64,000 nucleotides of DNA from Rheum nobile. Taxonomy: Eukaryota; Streptophyta; Magnoliopsida; Caryophyllales; Polygonaceae. The stretch's first letter is position 1. Each line of letters starts with the position of its first letter. The stretch spans positions 806,001-870,000 of the forward strand of contig WOAB01000837.1 in NCBI GenBank assembly GCA_027886185.1, given 5' to 3'. Under the pieces are notes generated by a model, which worked only from the letters and a program-made list of their open reading frames with translations, searched no databases and had not been told where the DNA came from. Position numbers and translations under genes: made by a program. Positions 11,182-23,942 of the stretch are shown piece by piece.

Positions 11182-12333
11182 TCAATCATTCACTAGCTTC
11201 ATTTTAGGGAAATAGCACCCAATACCCCATTTTCATATAGGCTTTGCAAAACTACCCTACCCCTTTTGGTTTTTGCAAATCTACCCCAAAGACTTTTTTC
11301 CCCCTTGTTTTTTGCAATTATACCCCACAAATAAAAAGTTAAATGAAAATCTGACTTTTCCTTTTCTTTTGAAAAAGAAATTCTGACATGGCACTATTTT
11401 AATTGGAAAAAAAAATGAAACCCCAAATCATTTTGAATTCCAAAATGAAATGTGAAAAATTTTCTACACGTAAAAAAACCCCAAATCATTTCCTTTTCTA
11501 TTTCTCTCCCAGAGGTTTCCTCTTCGCCGACGGAATCTAGATTTAATTTTTTCGGCGAGATTCACCGATTCCGACGTGAAGATTTCTCTTCCAGGTTTGT
11601 TTACTTGAAACCCTTCTTCACCGTTCGAGGTAGCTTAAACCCTTCTTCACCGTTCGAGGTAGCTTAATCCCTTCATCGTCGCTTGAGCTCCGAGTAAGGC
11701 CCTTGCGATTCCGCTTAAGGCTCTTGCGATTCTATCGCGATTCCGATTCATCTGCCTCTTCTGTCTATCTCCTTCGAGCCTTGTTGTTCGAGCTAGGTAT
11801 GTCAAGTTTTTCAGAGTTCAAGTCATTTAACGCCATTTTAGGGTTGCTCCGTTGCTGTTCATTTGGTTTTTAGGGTTGATTCACTGTTGTTTGAGCTGAA
11901 ATGAAGTGAGGAAGTGAGGTTGAATGCAGCGAATTGTATCAACCTCTGAAATCCGTGTTTGTAAAATGAGAATGTCAGATTATGTTTGTTTTTGTCACAA
12001 TTGCAGGAATTACCATTGTATGAACATTTCTTGTCAGCGTTGATGAAATATTTGTCACATCGTATAGTGTTATTGTTGAAATGATTAATTTGATTGTCAT
12101 GAATGTCAGATTATGTTGTGTTTTGAAATTCTAATGTTGTTATTTTCCTGACATTATAGCTCTCTTACTCTTGCAACTTCCTTGTCTTCTCGTGTGATCT
12201 GTACATCTGGGTATGTTGAGTTGAGTTAGGTGCTTAGAAAAAGCTTAAATGTTGATATTTTTTGTTGTTTGTCTATCTCCCCCAGTGCAGCTGAAGTGGT
12301 GTAGTTCTTCATATTGAAACGGAGGAGATTAAA
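11182..12333. other. Left MULE end and 5' region of the first ULP gene
   Basis: Contains the putative left terminal repeat, with three successive sub-repeats of the form TTTTGCAA..TACCCC at 11240-11335, then pyrimidine-rich DNA and a likely untranslated leader. GTTCGAGGTAGCTTAA is repeated at about 11622 and 11651. No protein-coding exon is supported before 12334. Confidence 0.45.
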
Positions 12334-15300
12334 ATGGGTAAAAAGGTAAATTTTGGTTAGCTCATTGTGTGTAGTTTTCCATAGTTGACATCCTGTCATG
12401 TTGTGTTTAAGTATATGTTCGTTTTGTATATATTGACCTTGTATAATTTGTATTTTTTAGGGTCATTTATTGAGATTTGAAGGGAAAAAATTCATCGGCA
12501 GAGTCAACCAAAACTGTCGGCGTGAATTGTTGAATCTTATTGAGAAATGCCTCTCCCCTGTGGACTGGCAGAGGATAATAGATGGTCCATTTGGACCTAC
12601 TGTGAAGATGGTTCGTCGACAAAACTTTTCATGCCAGCTTGTACATTACGTTTTATTCCGTCAAGTAGAAACGAGGAAGTTGTGGGAGACGTGGTACGAC
12701 CTGCAAGGACAGCTGCTGCGTTTTTCAATGAAGGAATTTGCACTTGTGACGGGGTTATGCTGTCACAGAATGAAAGATAATGAGCTGAACCCGGATAAAA
12801 ATGTCGTGAAAGAGTTATTTGATGTACATAATTTGACGTTGGGTGAGCTCGAGTCTTTATTTATGCGTACACAGCTTGATAGCCCTTTGAAATATAAGAT
12901 GGCGTTATTGATTATATTAGAGGGCGTCATTCTTGGGGTTGAGAAAAAAGTTCGCATAAGCACAGGTCATGTCAAATTATTGGCTGATATCGATCGATTC
13001 ACGAAATTCCCATGGGGCAGGGTTAGCTACATTGAAACTCACCAGGGATTGAGTTCAACGGTGAAGAATAGATTGGAAACGGTTGAAACAAGCAGAGACT
13101 CAAGTGCAAGGTTGGGTTACAAACTCAAGGGGTTGCCAATGGCCTTTCAGGTAACATGACAGGATGTAATGTATATTGTTTTGAAGTTGGTATTGTAGTT
13201 ACAATATATTGAAAGTTTGGCTGTTCAGGTTTGGTTGTTTGAAGCTGTTAAACCAATTGCTTCAGCGTTTGCACATTTGGTGGATAAGGAGGCCTTCCCA
13301 TGCGGTCTACGATGGTCATCAGATTCACAACCTGATGCGACGACTGTGGAGTCTTTCTTAGGGAAGGTCACATCCCGTTTTATTCCAAATGTGGTGTTGA
13401 TAGAGGAAGAAGCTGAGGTGGAGGTCTTAAAAGAATGCAAATTTTATGGGGAAGTGAAGGACACTTACTTTGACAAGGCAGTTGAGAAATTCAAGCTAAG
13501 TAATAAGAGGTCTATCAATAGTAGAAGAAAAGGAAAGAATGATTCGGACTCTGCCCCTGCTACAAAGTCCTCGGGCCTGGATGCAAGACAGGTGATGTGC
13601 GCTATGAAAGAGCTTCATGAGCGTATGATTAATTTGGAAAACCAAGTGGACGCAGGGTTTTGTGATATGAATAAAACCTTGGGCATAATGCAACAGATGA
13701 TCAAGGAGAGGGTATTCAACAAGTCAGGTTCAACAAATGAGGAACAAGAGGAAGGGGAGGTAAGATAACTGTCAACAATCGTTATTAAGTTATGTTTGGG
13801 AACTTAGATATATATATATGTTGTGGAAGCTCAAGCATTTGTACTTGTGTAGAATAGTAATGTCATTTTGAATTGTAATTTAGTTATGCATAAAGCTCTA
13901 TTTTTGACAAACATTATAGAATGGTGCACTTACTGATTATTCTTTTGAGTTAAATCTAACTTATAATTTAGTGAAGCAGAATGGTGTACATGGTCGTGAT
14001 GAGGATGTCGGAATGGATAGAATGGGGGGGGGTCTGATTCAAATCCCCTACAGGATGACGATGATGAAGGTGCCACTAAAGTCGACAATGGAAATTTAGG
14101 AAGCATGGTTGTTTATCGAGAGCAAAAGGATGATGAAGATGGTGCAGTTCAGAGAGATGATGTTGAGGGTGCAGTAGAAGATGAGGGGGAAAATGGAGAA
14201 ACAATGACAAAAGAAGAAGACGATAAGAAAGAAGGAAAGCAAGTTGCAAGGAAGACTCGTTCAAAAAAGAAGAAGGATGATAAAGATGGTGCAGTTCAGA
14301 GAGATGATGTTGAGGGTGCAATACAGGATGAGGGGAAAAGTAATCGCAAGGAAGGAAAAGTAGTGTCAAGGAAGACTCGCTCAGAAAAGAAGATGGGTGA
14401 TGAAGATGGCGCAGTTCATAATGAGGCGAAAAATAAAATAGGGAGGACAAGAGGAGTTGAGGTATGCATCAATAAACCATCCTGACAGGATGGTCCCTCA
14501 GATCACCAACATGTTATTTATGAAAAAACTTATTTGCAGACGCAAAAACAAGCTGAGGTGAAAGGAGAGTCTACCAAAGAATCAATTGGACTCTCAACAA
14601 GAAAAAGCAGCTCAACAAAAACAATTGATACAACTGGTGAACTGAAGGACCATCCTGTCAGGAAGAGAGGACTGTCCAGAGTAGCCGATAATCCCAAACG
14701 ATACAAGGTTTCAACGCCCAAAGGATTTTCAAACATGAATAAATTGCAGTGTTGGTTAGACTCGAAGGAAAGGTTAGGAAGTTGTCCCTCATGTCTTGAT
14801 TATATGAACCTATCTTGAAGATATGAATGCGTGTTTGAGGTGTTAATTAAACCATGTTATGATGCAGTGAGGAAATTGTTTCTCCAACTGGAGAATATCT
14901 AAAGAGGGAGTTTTTTGAGCCATTGTTACAACCAAAGGGGTGGCTGAAATCTAATGTAAGCTCCTTTCATTTTTTATATAAATTATCGTGGCATGCAAAA
15001 AATGTGTGGTATGACATATATTTTTGGTTTGTAGCACTTGGACGAATGTATGTATTATCTTGGGTGTCGCGTGCGTGACAAACCAGTGGCAATATTGGAC
15101 ACCTGGTTTCAGCGTAATTTGGACAAGGAAATGAATAGATGGTTATCAGATAAGCAAAGTTATGTTGCTAATAGAGGTAAGATGAGATACCTACGTGGGG
15201 AACTGCCTGTAATTTATGGGAAGGATTGGAAGGATGTGGATCGTATATACATCCCCTTCAATTTCAAGGACAAACATTGGGTAGCTCTGGAGATACAACT

Positions 15301-15733
15301 AAGTAAATGGTGTGTCACTGTATACGATCCCGACGTCAATTTGTTCAAATTGTCGGAAGTCCATAGGCTCCTTGTAGAGTTGACATATATTCTTCCTGTC
15401 ATGATAGCACAATATGAGCCTTTGGCAACAATTTATGAACATAGGCGGGGAAATCCCTTAAATGTGACTCGTGTTCCTACATTGGAGAGAAACAAGAGAG
15501 GGTAAGTTGCTTACATAAATTATTCATTTGTTTGTGTGAAATTGGTTATAATATCAGCAAACCAACTACATTTTTTACTTGTGTGCAGGGGCGATTGTGG
15601 CGTCTTCACGATCAAGTACATAGAAATGCTAAGTTTCGGACGTCAAAACATCGTGAACGTGGGTGACAAATTTGTGGATGAGTACAGAAAAAGGATAGCC
15701 GATAGTATATTCGATATGAACTGGTTTGACTAG
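12334..15733 (+). CDS. ULP-A: DUF1985 plus Ulp1-like (C48) cysteine protease, intact eight-exon gene
   Basis: Eight exons with GT-AG introns join without a stop: 12334-12345, 12461-13150, 13229-13759, 14054-14461, 14540-14772, 14868-14955, 15035-15501, 15589-15733, giving 857 residues. The start ATG (MGKK) is the first in the leader and matches the exon phase. Residues about 15-190 form DUF1985 (LRFSMKEFALVTGLCC). Residues 412-550 are a charged linker with a duplicated block (DGAVQRDDVEGA). The C-terminus is an Ulp1/SENP-like peptidase: His735 in KDKHWVALE, Asp752 in VYDPD and Cys813 in GGDCGVF. The Gln usually found about seven residues before the Cys is Arg here. This family normally cleaves SUMO-like tags, and MULE-borne copies have no proven role. 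The unbroken reading suggests recent selection or recent acquisition. Confidence 0.8.
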
Positions 15734-16412
15734 TGGAGGATATGTTATTCACTTTCATGTAAGCTTCACTGTAGTTGGGATAGTGCTAGTGTTGTATGAT
15801 TCCTTGTTAGGGGGTTTTCGCTAGAATTGACTTGTATTATTGACAATAAGTTGTGTTGAGATTGTTTTGGAAATGTAGCAATATTGGTTGTTGCATTTCT
15901 TGTTCAAAATTCCTGCCAGTGTTGTTCAAAATTCCTCTCAGTGTTGCTTTGGAAATCTAGGGTAATTGCCAGTGTTGCACATATGTTATTTGTCACATTG
16001 TATACTCCTATTGTCGAAAATATCCTTTTTTTCTGTTGTTTTAGGGTACAAAATTATTTTGTAATATTATTTGTTCACCGATTTAACCGTTTTAATAATA
16101 TTTAATTTAGAATAAAAAGCGTAAGACATACACCGATTTACCTTTCTTCGAAGTTCGAATTCTCCCAAAAGCCCCTCCGTGTTTACCTTCCAAAATTCCC
16201 TCCACATTTCTTCTTTTTCCTTCCCAAGAAGGCGACTCTGCAAACATCCATCATTGTTATCAGACATTTTCTTCTTCCCCAGAAGGCGACTCTTCAACTC
16301 CTCCATCTTTCTCGATTTATGCTTACTTACTCTTGAAGTCCATCTCTACATTTTCTTACTTACTCCCTCCTCCATCTTTCTCCATTAACGCGTTACAAAA
16401 GAACCCTAGAAA
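15734..16412. other. Spacer between the two ULP genes
   Basis: AT-rich downstream region of ULP-A and pyrimidine-rich leader of ULP-B. The phrases TTCTTGTTCAAAATTCCTG and CAAAATTCCTC repeat near 15897-15945, and CCCAAGAAGGCGACTCT/CCCAGAAGGCGACTCT repeat at about 16222 and 16276. No gene is seen. Confidence 0.5.
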
Positions 16413-17550
16413 ATGGTAGTGCTTAGAGACCGTAAAGAATCGACCCCAAAGAAGAGTGGAGAGAAAAGGAAGAGAAAAGAAGACGACAGCCAGGTTCGAA
16501 AGAAGAAGAAGTAGAGAGGCGTAGTGCAGGCAAAAGGCGGAAAAACTTCTAACAGTTCCATAGGGAAAAAAGCCGCGAAGGGCAGGTCGAGGCCAAAAGC
16601 GAATGATGAAGAGGGGAATAAACCCATAATCTTTAAAGAGGATGTAAGTTGTCTAAATTTTTTTGTTTAGGACTTAGCGTAATTTTTCAATTGTCTTGTC
16701 ACCCATCTGAAATGGTTTACTTTGTATCAGGAGTGTTTTTTTAGGGTTTTATGTTTTTTCATCTGTCGTCTGAGGCTTCTGAAATGGTTCGATTACGTGT
16801 GTTTATGGTTATTTTCATTTGGCTTGCAGATTAGGTATAGTTATTTCAGAGGTGCACCTTTCTATGGCAGAATTAACATAAACTGTTGGGTGCACTTTGT
16901 TCGTGGGATTGAAAACAAGTTGACACATGTGGATTGGCAACGGGTTTTGGATGGCCCGTTTGGAAAAGTTTTGAAAATGTTGCAGCAGGTATCATTTTCT
17001 TCACAGACAGTGCATGCAGTTCTATTTAAGCAACTTGAAACAAAAAAGAAGTGGGAGTCTTGGTATGAGGTGGCAGGGAAAGAGTTGAGGTTTTCGATTA
17101 AGGAGTTCTCTTTCATAACTGGACTGAATTGTGGGGAACATCCATTTGTGGATACTAAAGCAGACGGGCTAGTAATGGAGCATTTTTTTGGTAGTCCTGG
17201 TGATCCTAAGACGACCATACAAGATGTTTACAACAGATTTAAAGAACATCGTGAATTGGACAACTACAAAATAAAATTGGCACTGTTGTTGATAGTTGAG
17301 GGTTTGTTGCTGGGAGGGGATAAGAAGAGGCTAGTGAAGCCGCTGTATGTTAGGCTGCTGGAGAATATGGATAACTTTTGGGATTATCCATGGGAAAGGG
17401 TTGCTTATGAAGAGCTTCACAAGTCATTGACCACAACATTGGCCAAAAGGATGCAAACAGTAGAGAAGGCAAAGCTACTCTCCGACACACCAAGAATTCC
17501 ATATTCCATTCAAGGCATGCCAGTTGTGTTTCAGGTAGTTTTATTTGCAG

Positions 17551-18157
17551 CATAGTAGTATACTTTATGCTATACTATGACAGGATATTTCAGTACTGGG
17601 TGACAGGATCGTGGTGAATATGCAAGAAGTTTTTCTTGTTTGATTGACACTACATAGTAGTTTTCCAACATACTATTAATTGCATTCCAGATTGTTTTAG
17701 GGTGACCTGATCTAAATTTGTAATGGTTGAAATATTAATTACTGAATGTGTTTTATTTGCAGCATAGTAGTATACTTTATGCTATACTATGACAGGATAT
17801 TTGAGTACTGGGTGACAGGATCGTGGTGAATATGCCCGAAGTTTTTCTTGTTTGATTGACACTACATAGTAATTTTCCAACATACTTTTAATTGCATTCC
17901 AGATTGTTTTAGGGTGACCTGATCTAAATGTGTAATGGTTGAAATATTAATTACTGAATGTGTTTTATTTGCAGCATAGTAGTATACTTTATGCTATACT
18001 ATGACAGAATATTTGAGTATTGGGTGACAGGATCGTGGTGAATATGCCCGAAGTTTTTCTTATTTGATTGACACTACATAGTAGTTTTCCAACATACTTT
18101 TAATTGCATTCCAGATTGTTTTAGGGTGACCTGATCTAAATTATAGGGTGACAGGAT
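17551..18157. repeat. 212-bp tandem repeat in a ULP-B intron, about 2.8 copies
   Basis: Units begin CATAGTAGTATACTTTATGC at 17551, 17763 and 17975. Each contains two TGACAGGAT or near-identical motifs, one TGACCTGAT, and (in the first two copies) ends in TTTTATTTGCAG, a perfect-looking 3' splice site. The copies differ at only a few positions. Confidence 0.9.
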
Positions 18158-18798
18158 AAAATGAAATAATGTATCTTAATTTGCTAATTCTCAAACCGCT
18201 TGTTATTGTAGATACGGGTATGGGAAGCTGTGCCAACATTTGGTCTCCAATTTGCATCAAAGTTGAGTGAATCTGCAATGCCTCGAGGTCTTCGTTGGTT
18301 TTTAGATGACGCCCCTGAACATGGAGTGTTGGAGTTGTCTTTGGCTGATCCTACACTTGTGGTTAAGCCCATTCTTATTCCCGATGAGGATGAGATGTCC
18401 GACTGCTTCTATGTTGTTGAATTGGATGACCCGCATTTTGACAAAATTATGAAGGAAACAATGAAGGGTTTGAAAAAGAAGGGGAAGGGGAAGCAAGGAA
18501 AAGATGGAGCGAGCTCGAGTAATGCATCTGTGCAGTCATTAGAGGTGATAAGTCAGATGTTCAGAATGATGAAGAGGTTGGAAAAAGGAGTGCTTGACAG
18601 GATGAGAATGCTGGAAAAGAGGGTATCAAAGGAGGAGGAGGTGCGTAAGCTCAAGAGTACTGGGAAATCAAAGAATTATTCGGATGAGGATGAATCCTAT
18701 GGTGAGTCTGATGAGGAAGAGGAGGAAGTTTATAAGGATGATGAGGTGGATGATAAGAAAGTTGAAGGTGTTTTATCTGAGAGTGATGAGGTTGAGAG

Positions 18799-18919
<121 letters not shown>

Positions 18920-20759
18920 TCTGGTGATGGTGATGAGGCTAATGACAATGAAGAACTTCGGCAGGGTGGTGACAAACCTAAGGAGGATGACAAGGTAGAT
19001 GTTTCTGATGAGGAGGAAGTTTTTGATGAGGATAATGAGACTGATGGTGAGGAAGTTAAGGAGGCTGCGGAGGAGGAAGTTTCTGATGACGATAATGAGA
19101 CTGATGGTGAGGAAGTTAAGGAGGCTGCGGAGGAGAAGGCTGCGTTGGAGAAGGTAGAGGCTGAGGTTCAGGAGGCTGCGGTGGAGAAGGTACGGGCTGA
19201 AGGAAAAGAGGTATGAAAATTATCAATTTCTCATCCCTACTATGACATTATTGTTTGTATGAAGTGACAAGATTTATAGTGTATAGTCTGTGAGTTTTTA
19301 TGTTTTACAAGAAAAGGCATGGTGACAGGATTTGTACGCATGCATGACATGGTTATTATGATTGCAGGATTTTGATAATTCCATTGAGGCTAACAATGAT
19401 GTTGAGGGTGCGTATGGTGTTATGGCCCTTGTCAAAGACATAAATGAAAATGCTGGCGTTGGGGAAAAGGACCAGGAGCAGGATTTTACTAACGACATTG
19501 AAGGAGCATCGGAGGCTACCTAAGCTGAGGTAGAGGAAAGAGAGGAACCTCTTTCAGTGCTAGCCGTTGTGGTTGCTTCATCCAAGAAGGCGAAACCCAG
19601 AAATAAACGAGAGCAGCATCTCCAACCGACGAGGTTTCTTCCTAGTCGTATGGTGAAGCCATCCGCCCAAAAAAAAAAACACCTTACACAGATGAGAAAA
19701 AGGGGAAAATTGTGAAGAAGATAACCAAGAATCCACAGGTGAAGGAGATGACTGCTTTGTTGGAATGGATGAATGATGAAAGGTTAGTATCCCACGGATT
19801 TAACAATAATGTTCAACTATCTTTCATGGATTGAATTACGCCTTCTTTGTTTTTCAGCTCTAAGCCAATAGTTGGACTGTGTGGTGAAGAGATGGGCAAG
19901 AAGTGGATTGGTCTAATACTGGAACCAAAAGCTTGGCTGGAAGATGGTGTAAGCTATTTAAGTATGATGTCAACATAGTTTACTGTTGGGATTTATTGCA
20001 ATGCCTGACAGGATGAATTATATTTTTTTGAAGCATATCGATGAAGTTTGTGGTTATATCCGTAAGGCGCTTTTGGAGTCCGAAGTTAAAAGCAAGGCCA
20101 CAATATTGGACGTTTTCTGGACTGTTGATTATACGGATGCATTGAAATACTATATGAAAAATGACTGCACTGTTCCACCTGCATCTGAACGTGCACTCGC
20201 ATACTTTAGGGGAGATCGGCCTAAGACTTATGGGTCCAGTTGGGATGATCTGGACTTCATTTACTTCCCCCTCAACATCGATAACAACCATTGGGTGGCT
20301 GTTGAGATCGATTTGCAGCAATGGCAGGCAAATGTATATGATTGTAATGTGGCTTTGAACCCTGACTTGGCCATAGAGAACTGCGTGCATGCGATTTGTC
20401 GGTTTCTTCCTCACTTCATGACACAGTACCCCCCGCTTGGCAAGAGATTTGAACATCGGGGTACTAAAGAGATTAAATTTGAGAGAATTCAAGGACTGAA
20501 GCAGAACAAGCGTGGGTAAGTCGAAATATGAATCCCCTTACGAATTTTATTACATACTTCATCTGAGTAACAAAGTGCATGTTGTGTTCGTAGTCATGAC
20601 TCTGGGATATACACTCCGAAACACATGGAGTTGCTAAGTGCTGGTTGGAAAAATCTGGACGTTGTGGCAGACAAATTTATTGACGGCTTCAGGAGCGACA
20701 TGGCTCACAACGTGTTTGACGGGGTCTGGAGGTCGAGCCTAACGAAGTGCATCATTTAG

Positions 20760-21181
20760 ATTACATGCAATGTTATTTGGATATTTGGATTGGATATTTG
20801 GATTGCATACAATGTTATGACAACTTCAACTTGTTTAGATTGCATACCAACTGTTTCTGTATCTTGTCAATCTTGTCAACCGTCATGAAATTATCATTAA
20901 CTGCCCTCCAACGCCATTGACTGACAATAAAAAATTAGTCAACCGTCATGAATTTATCATTAACTGCCCACCAACTTCCGTCAATCAGTGACAGGATATT
21001 AACCCAATTAATTAAATTAAGCACCCTCATAAATGTAACCCTAACCGCCACCAACCCAAAAACCTCTTTATATACCCCCTCATACGAAACCATATTTCCT
21101 CATCCATAATCCGCTCCAAAACTTCTTCCACTTCCTCACCCTAAAAACTCTAATTTCCCTTCTCTTGTTTCGTTTGTTTCC
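20760..21181. other. ULP-B downstream region and promoter of the next ORF
   Basis: Two diverged copies of a segment with AACCGTCATGAA and TTATCATTAACTGCCC lie at 20878-20975. One TGACAGGAT copy lies at 20989. The final 120 bases have promoter-like features. Confidence 0.5.
21067..21074 (+). promoter_or_regulatory. Putative TATA box (TTTATATA)
   Basis: A good plant TATA element about 110 bp before the ATG at 21182, followed by a pyrimidine-rich leader with CTTCTTCC. It suggests that the small ORF was a separate transcription unit rather than an exon of ULP-B. Confidence 0.45.
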
Positions 21182-21628
21182 ATGGCTTATGAGCCTAACG
21201 ACTATGAATGGGGCCTTAACGATCACATGGTTTACACAATTGTCCATACCGGTGGGAGACTCATCCCTTCAAGGGGACAAAATGCCAGGATTTCAAGCCA
21301 TGTCTACCAAGTCGGGAGGACCCAAAACTGGAGGCCCTCGGCTGATATGGTACAGGATATCCATTGGTTGCTCAACCAACTATTTCGTTTTAACGATTAC
21401 GAACAGGACGCCGCTTACTTCTTTGAAGTTGTGCCCCCTCATGGCGGGCCTCGTACCTTGAGGGCCTTATAGCGCCGCGGAGACGCCGTCGCCCTTGCCG
21501 CCCAAGGTAGATCCGTTGCCTTCATAAACATATATGTCGTCACTGGAGATGTTGTTGATGAACTTCCGCAGCGCGACGGCCCAGAATCATCTGTCTCCTC
21601 CGCACATATTTACTATCTGATGAAGTAA
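21182..21628 (+). pseudogene. Small unknown MULE-borne ORF, one in-frame stop
   Basis: An ATG in context CCATGGCT opens a 148-codon frame broken only by TAG at codon 97 (21470-21472) and closed by TAA at 21626. The product starts MAYEPNDYEWGLNDHMVY and includes GGRLIPSRGQNARISSHVY, NWRPSADMVQDIHWLLNQL and, after the stop, GRSVAFINIYVVTGDVVDE. I do not recognise the family. It is hydrophilic and has no signal peptide, membrane segment or obvious catalytic motif. It has its own TATA box and lies between ULP-B and the 3' end of the transposase. It may be an accessory protein of the element or captured host sequence. The intact frame after the stop argues for one recent nonsense mutation or for readthrough. 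Confidence 0.5.
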
Positions 21629-22189
21629 TCGAGGTTATGAAGTCTGTTGTTTTATGATAGGTATGTCAAGTAGGAGAAGGATAATGTCATATAGTGACTA
21701 TATATAGTCAGTAGGTTATGGTATAGTATGTTATGGTATGTTACGGTAATGTCGCATGAATTAATATGTTATGTCAAGTAGGAAGATGATAATGTCATAT
21801 TATGTAATTCTGTTTTATATAATATAGTATTTTATGGTAATATCTTATTATATAATTCTGTTTTTCCTGTGTATTATTCAGATACCACTCATGTCGGTTT
21901 GTTGGTCATTTGAAGTCATGATAAATATGGAAGAATAATAAGTGGGAAGAAGTGTTAGGTACAGAATGGAGTGAAAGTTCTTTCATATAAATATAACCAA
22001 AAGTAGTCAATATTGACAATGTCGGGATATATATATAACGATGACAGGATAATATTACATTAACATACGGATGCATATTAACAAAATACATACCATTTAT
22101 ACGAAAAGTAATATGAGTGGTAAGAGATCCTTCATCCATGTGGAACTCTTACTACACATATTAACAAAATAGTAACACAATTAACGGCA
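21629..22189. other. Non-coding spacer between convergent genes
   Basis: AT-rich. Contains imperfect repeats built on TATGTCAAGTAGGA and AATGTCATATTATG/AATGTCATATAGTG (21660-21860) and TGACAGGAT at 22042. The minus-strand transposase ends at 22190. Confidence 0.5.
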
Positions 22190-22505
22190 TCATGGGCCGA
22201 CTGAGGGGTTAGGACAGTTTCGTGAGTTATGGCCGACAGCACCACAACTTCCACACCTTCTCCTCGGGCCCCTGTATTCTCCCCGTGACGGGATCCTTTT
22301 CTTCCTTGGTCTTCCGGATTTCCTCCTAACAACCGGGGGCAAACATGCTCTATTCAAGACCGTGTCAGGAACTTCCCAACACTCAAATGCAGGAACCGGA
22401 TATATAGTTTCCTTGTACACTTCCTTCCACATTTCAGCAGTAAAGAAGGGATGAACAAGAGTGACAGGATCCACACCACAATCCTTCGCGGCCGCTATAG
22501 CATGC

Positions 22506-23863
22506 TGATAAGCACTACTTTGTAGGGCTTAAGTAAGAGTCATTAGAGGTTTTATTGGTGCCATTCGGGTATATTTAGACACATTCATGTGCATGGCGTT
22601 TGGGGGCGAAGTTTGATAATTAATTAAAAGCCACGTGTGTGATGGGCCAAATTGGAGGAAAGAAAGGCCCAAGTGAATAAAGGCCCAATTGGAGGAAGAA
22701 AAGCCCACGTGAAATGCCGAAGAATGGAAAGCTGGAGAATTGAATTCAATTGGATGATGACACCGCGTGACATCAGCGAAGGCAAATTGTGGATTTGCTG
22801 CTTGAATTGGATGGGCCAAGATGGTGTAGGCCGTCGTTGCTGCTGAATTGGAATTGGGCGGTGATGCTTTGCTAGAGAGAAGTGGCCCACGTGGAAGACG
22901 CGTGAAGCAGCGAGCTGCTCGCGGGAATTGCGAGAATGCTTGCGGGATTAATTTCCTATTTTAGTTTATTTAATTATTCTTGTTTTATTAATTCGTTTTT
23001 AGGTTAATTTAGATTTTTATTTCCTTTAGTATATTAGGGTAGAGAAAAGGCTTGTTTTCCTATCATCCATCATCTTTTTCTTTGAACCCTAATTTCCCTT
23101 TCTACGTTATGAAGAACTAAGCCTCCCTGGCTTAGTCAGACGCTGAAGCTTTCGTTTGGATTAAGTTGTGAGATTCTTGTTCTTAATCTATTGCATGGTT
23201 TTTATCTTTCTCTTGCTTAAGTTGCTTATGATTGATATTGATAATCTCTATTTGGACGCATCTAGGGTTTGTTGTTATTGATCTATTGCTAGATCTAGAT
23301 TGTTACTGGTTGAGCATATCTATTTCAGAGTAGCAACTGCATCGTACTAGTATCTGGTTGTGCTAGTCTCATGCAGAAGAGAACTGATTTACATTCTAGG
23401 ATAATATCTGGTTGTTTTATGCTAGAATTGTATCCAACTATATTCCTATCCGTAACGCTGTTGTTAAACTGAATCTTGATAGTTTTAGGGTTGTTTAATT
23501 AGTTAGTACTAATAGTATCTGGTTGTGCTATTAGTTATATCTGAAAAGGAATTGGAATCACCATTGCATGAGATTTTGAATGAGTATATATGATCAACTT
23601 GTCATACGAATAGTGGATGTTGTTTGACTAAGTGCTTTTCCCCATTACTGAATCCATCACATCTAGTTGTTTACTTTTGCATGCTTAGATTAATTAAAAC
23701 TCACAAAACCCCCCTTTGGTTACTTTAAATTGACATACATATTGCATACTGCGATAGACTTTGTTTCCCTGCGGATTCGACCCTTACTTACCTAGGACTA
23801 CGTTTTAGGGTTTGTTTGGATACTTTGCATAGTAGGAATTAGAACGGCAAATTCCTGTTATCA
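22506..23863 (+). repeat. 5' LTR of element B
   Basis: Starts TG, ends CA, identical in length to the 3' LTR. The U3 part includes several copies of GGCCCAATTGGAGGAA-like sequence and CACGTG motifs. The 3' half is shared with the LTR of element C. Confidence 0.9.
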
Positions 23864-23942
23864 AATTAACGCCGTTGCCGGGGAGGCAATAATCTATTTT
23901 GTGTGTGTGATTTGTGTGCCAATCTTGGTGTGAACCTATCTT

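Noticed and set aside
16413..16643. A micro-intron spanning the TAG in ULP-B exon 1
   Set aside because: A GT...AG segment of about 36 bases could remove the stop, but it is far shorter than functional plant introns; a nonsense mutation or a downstream start is simpler.
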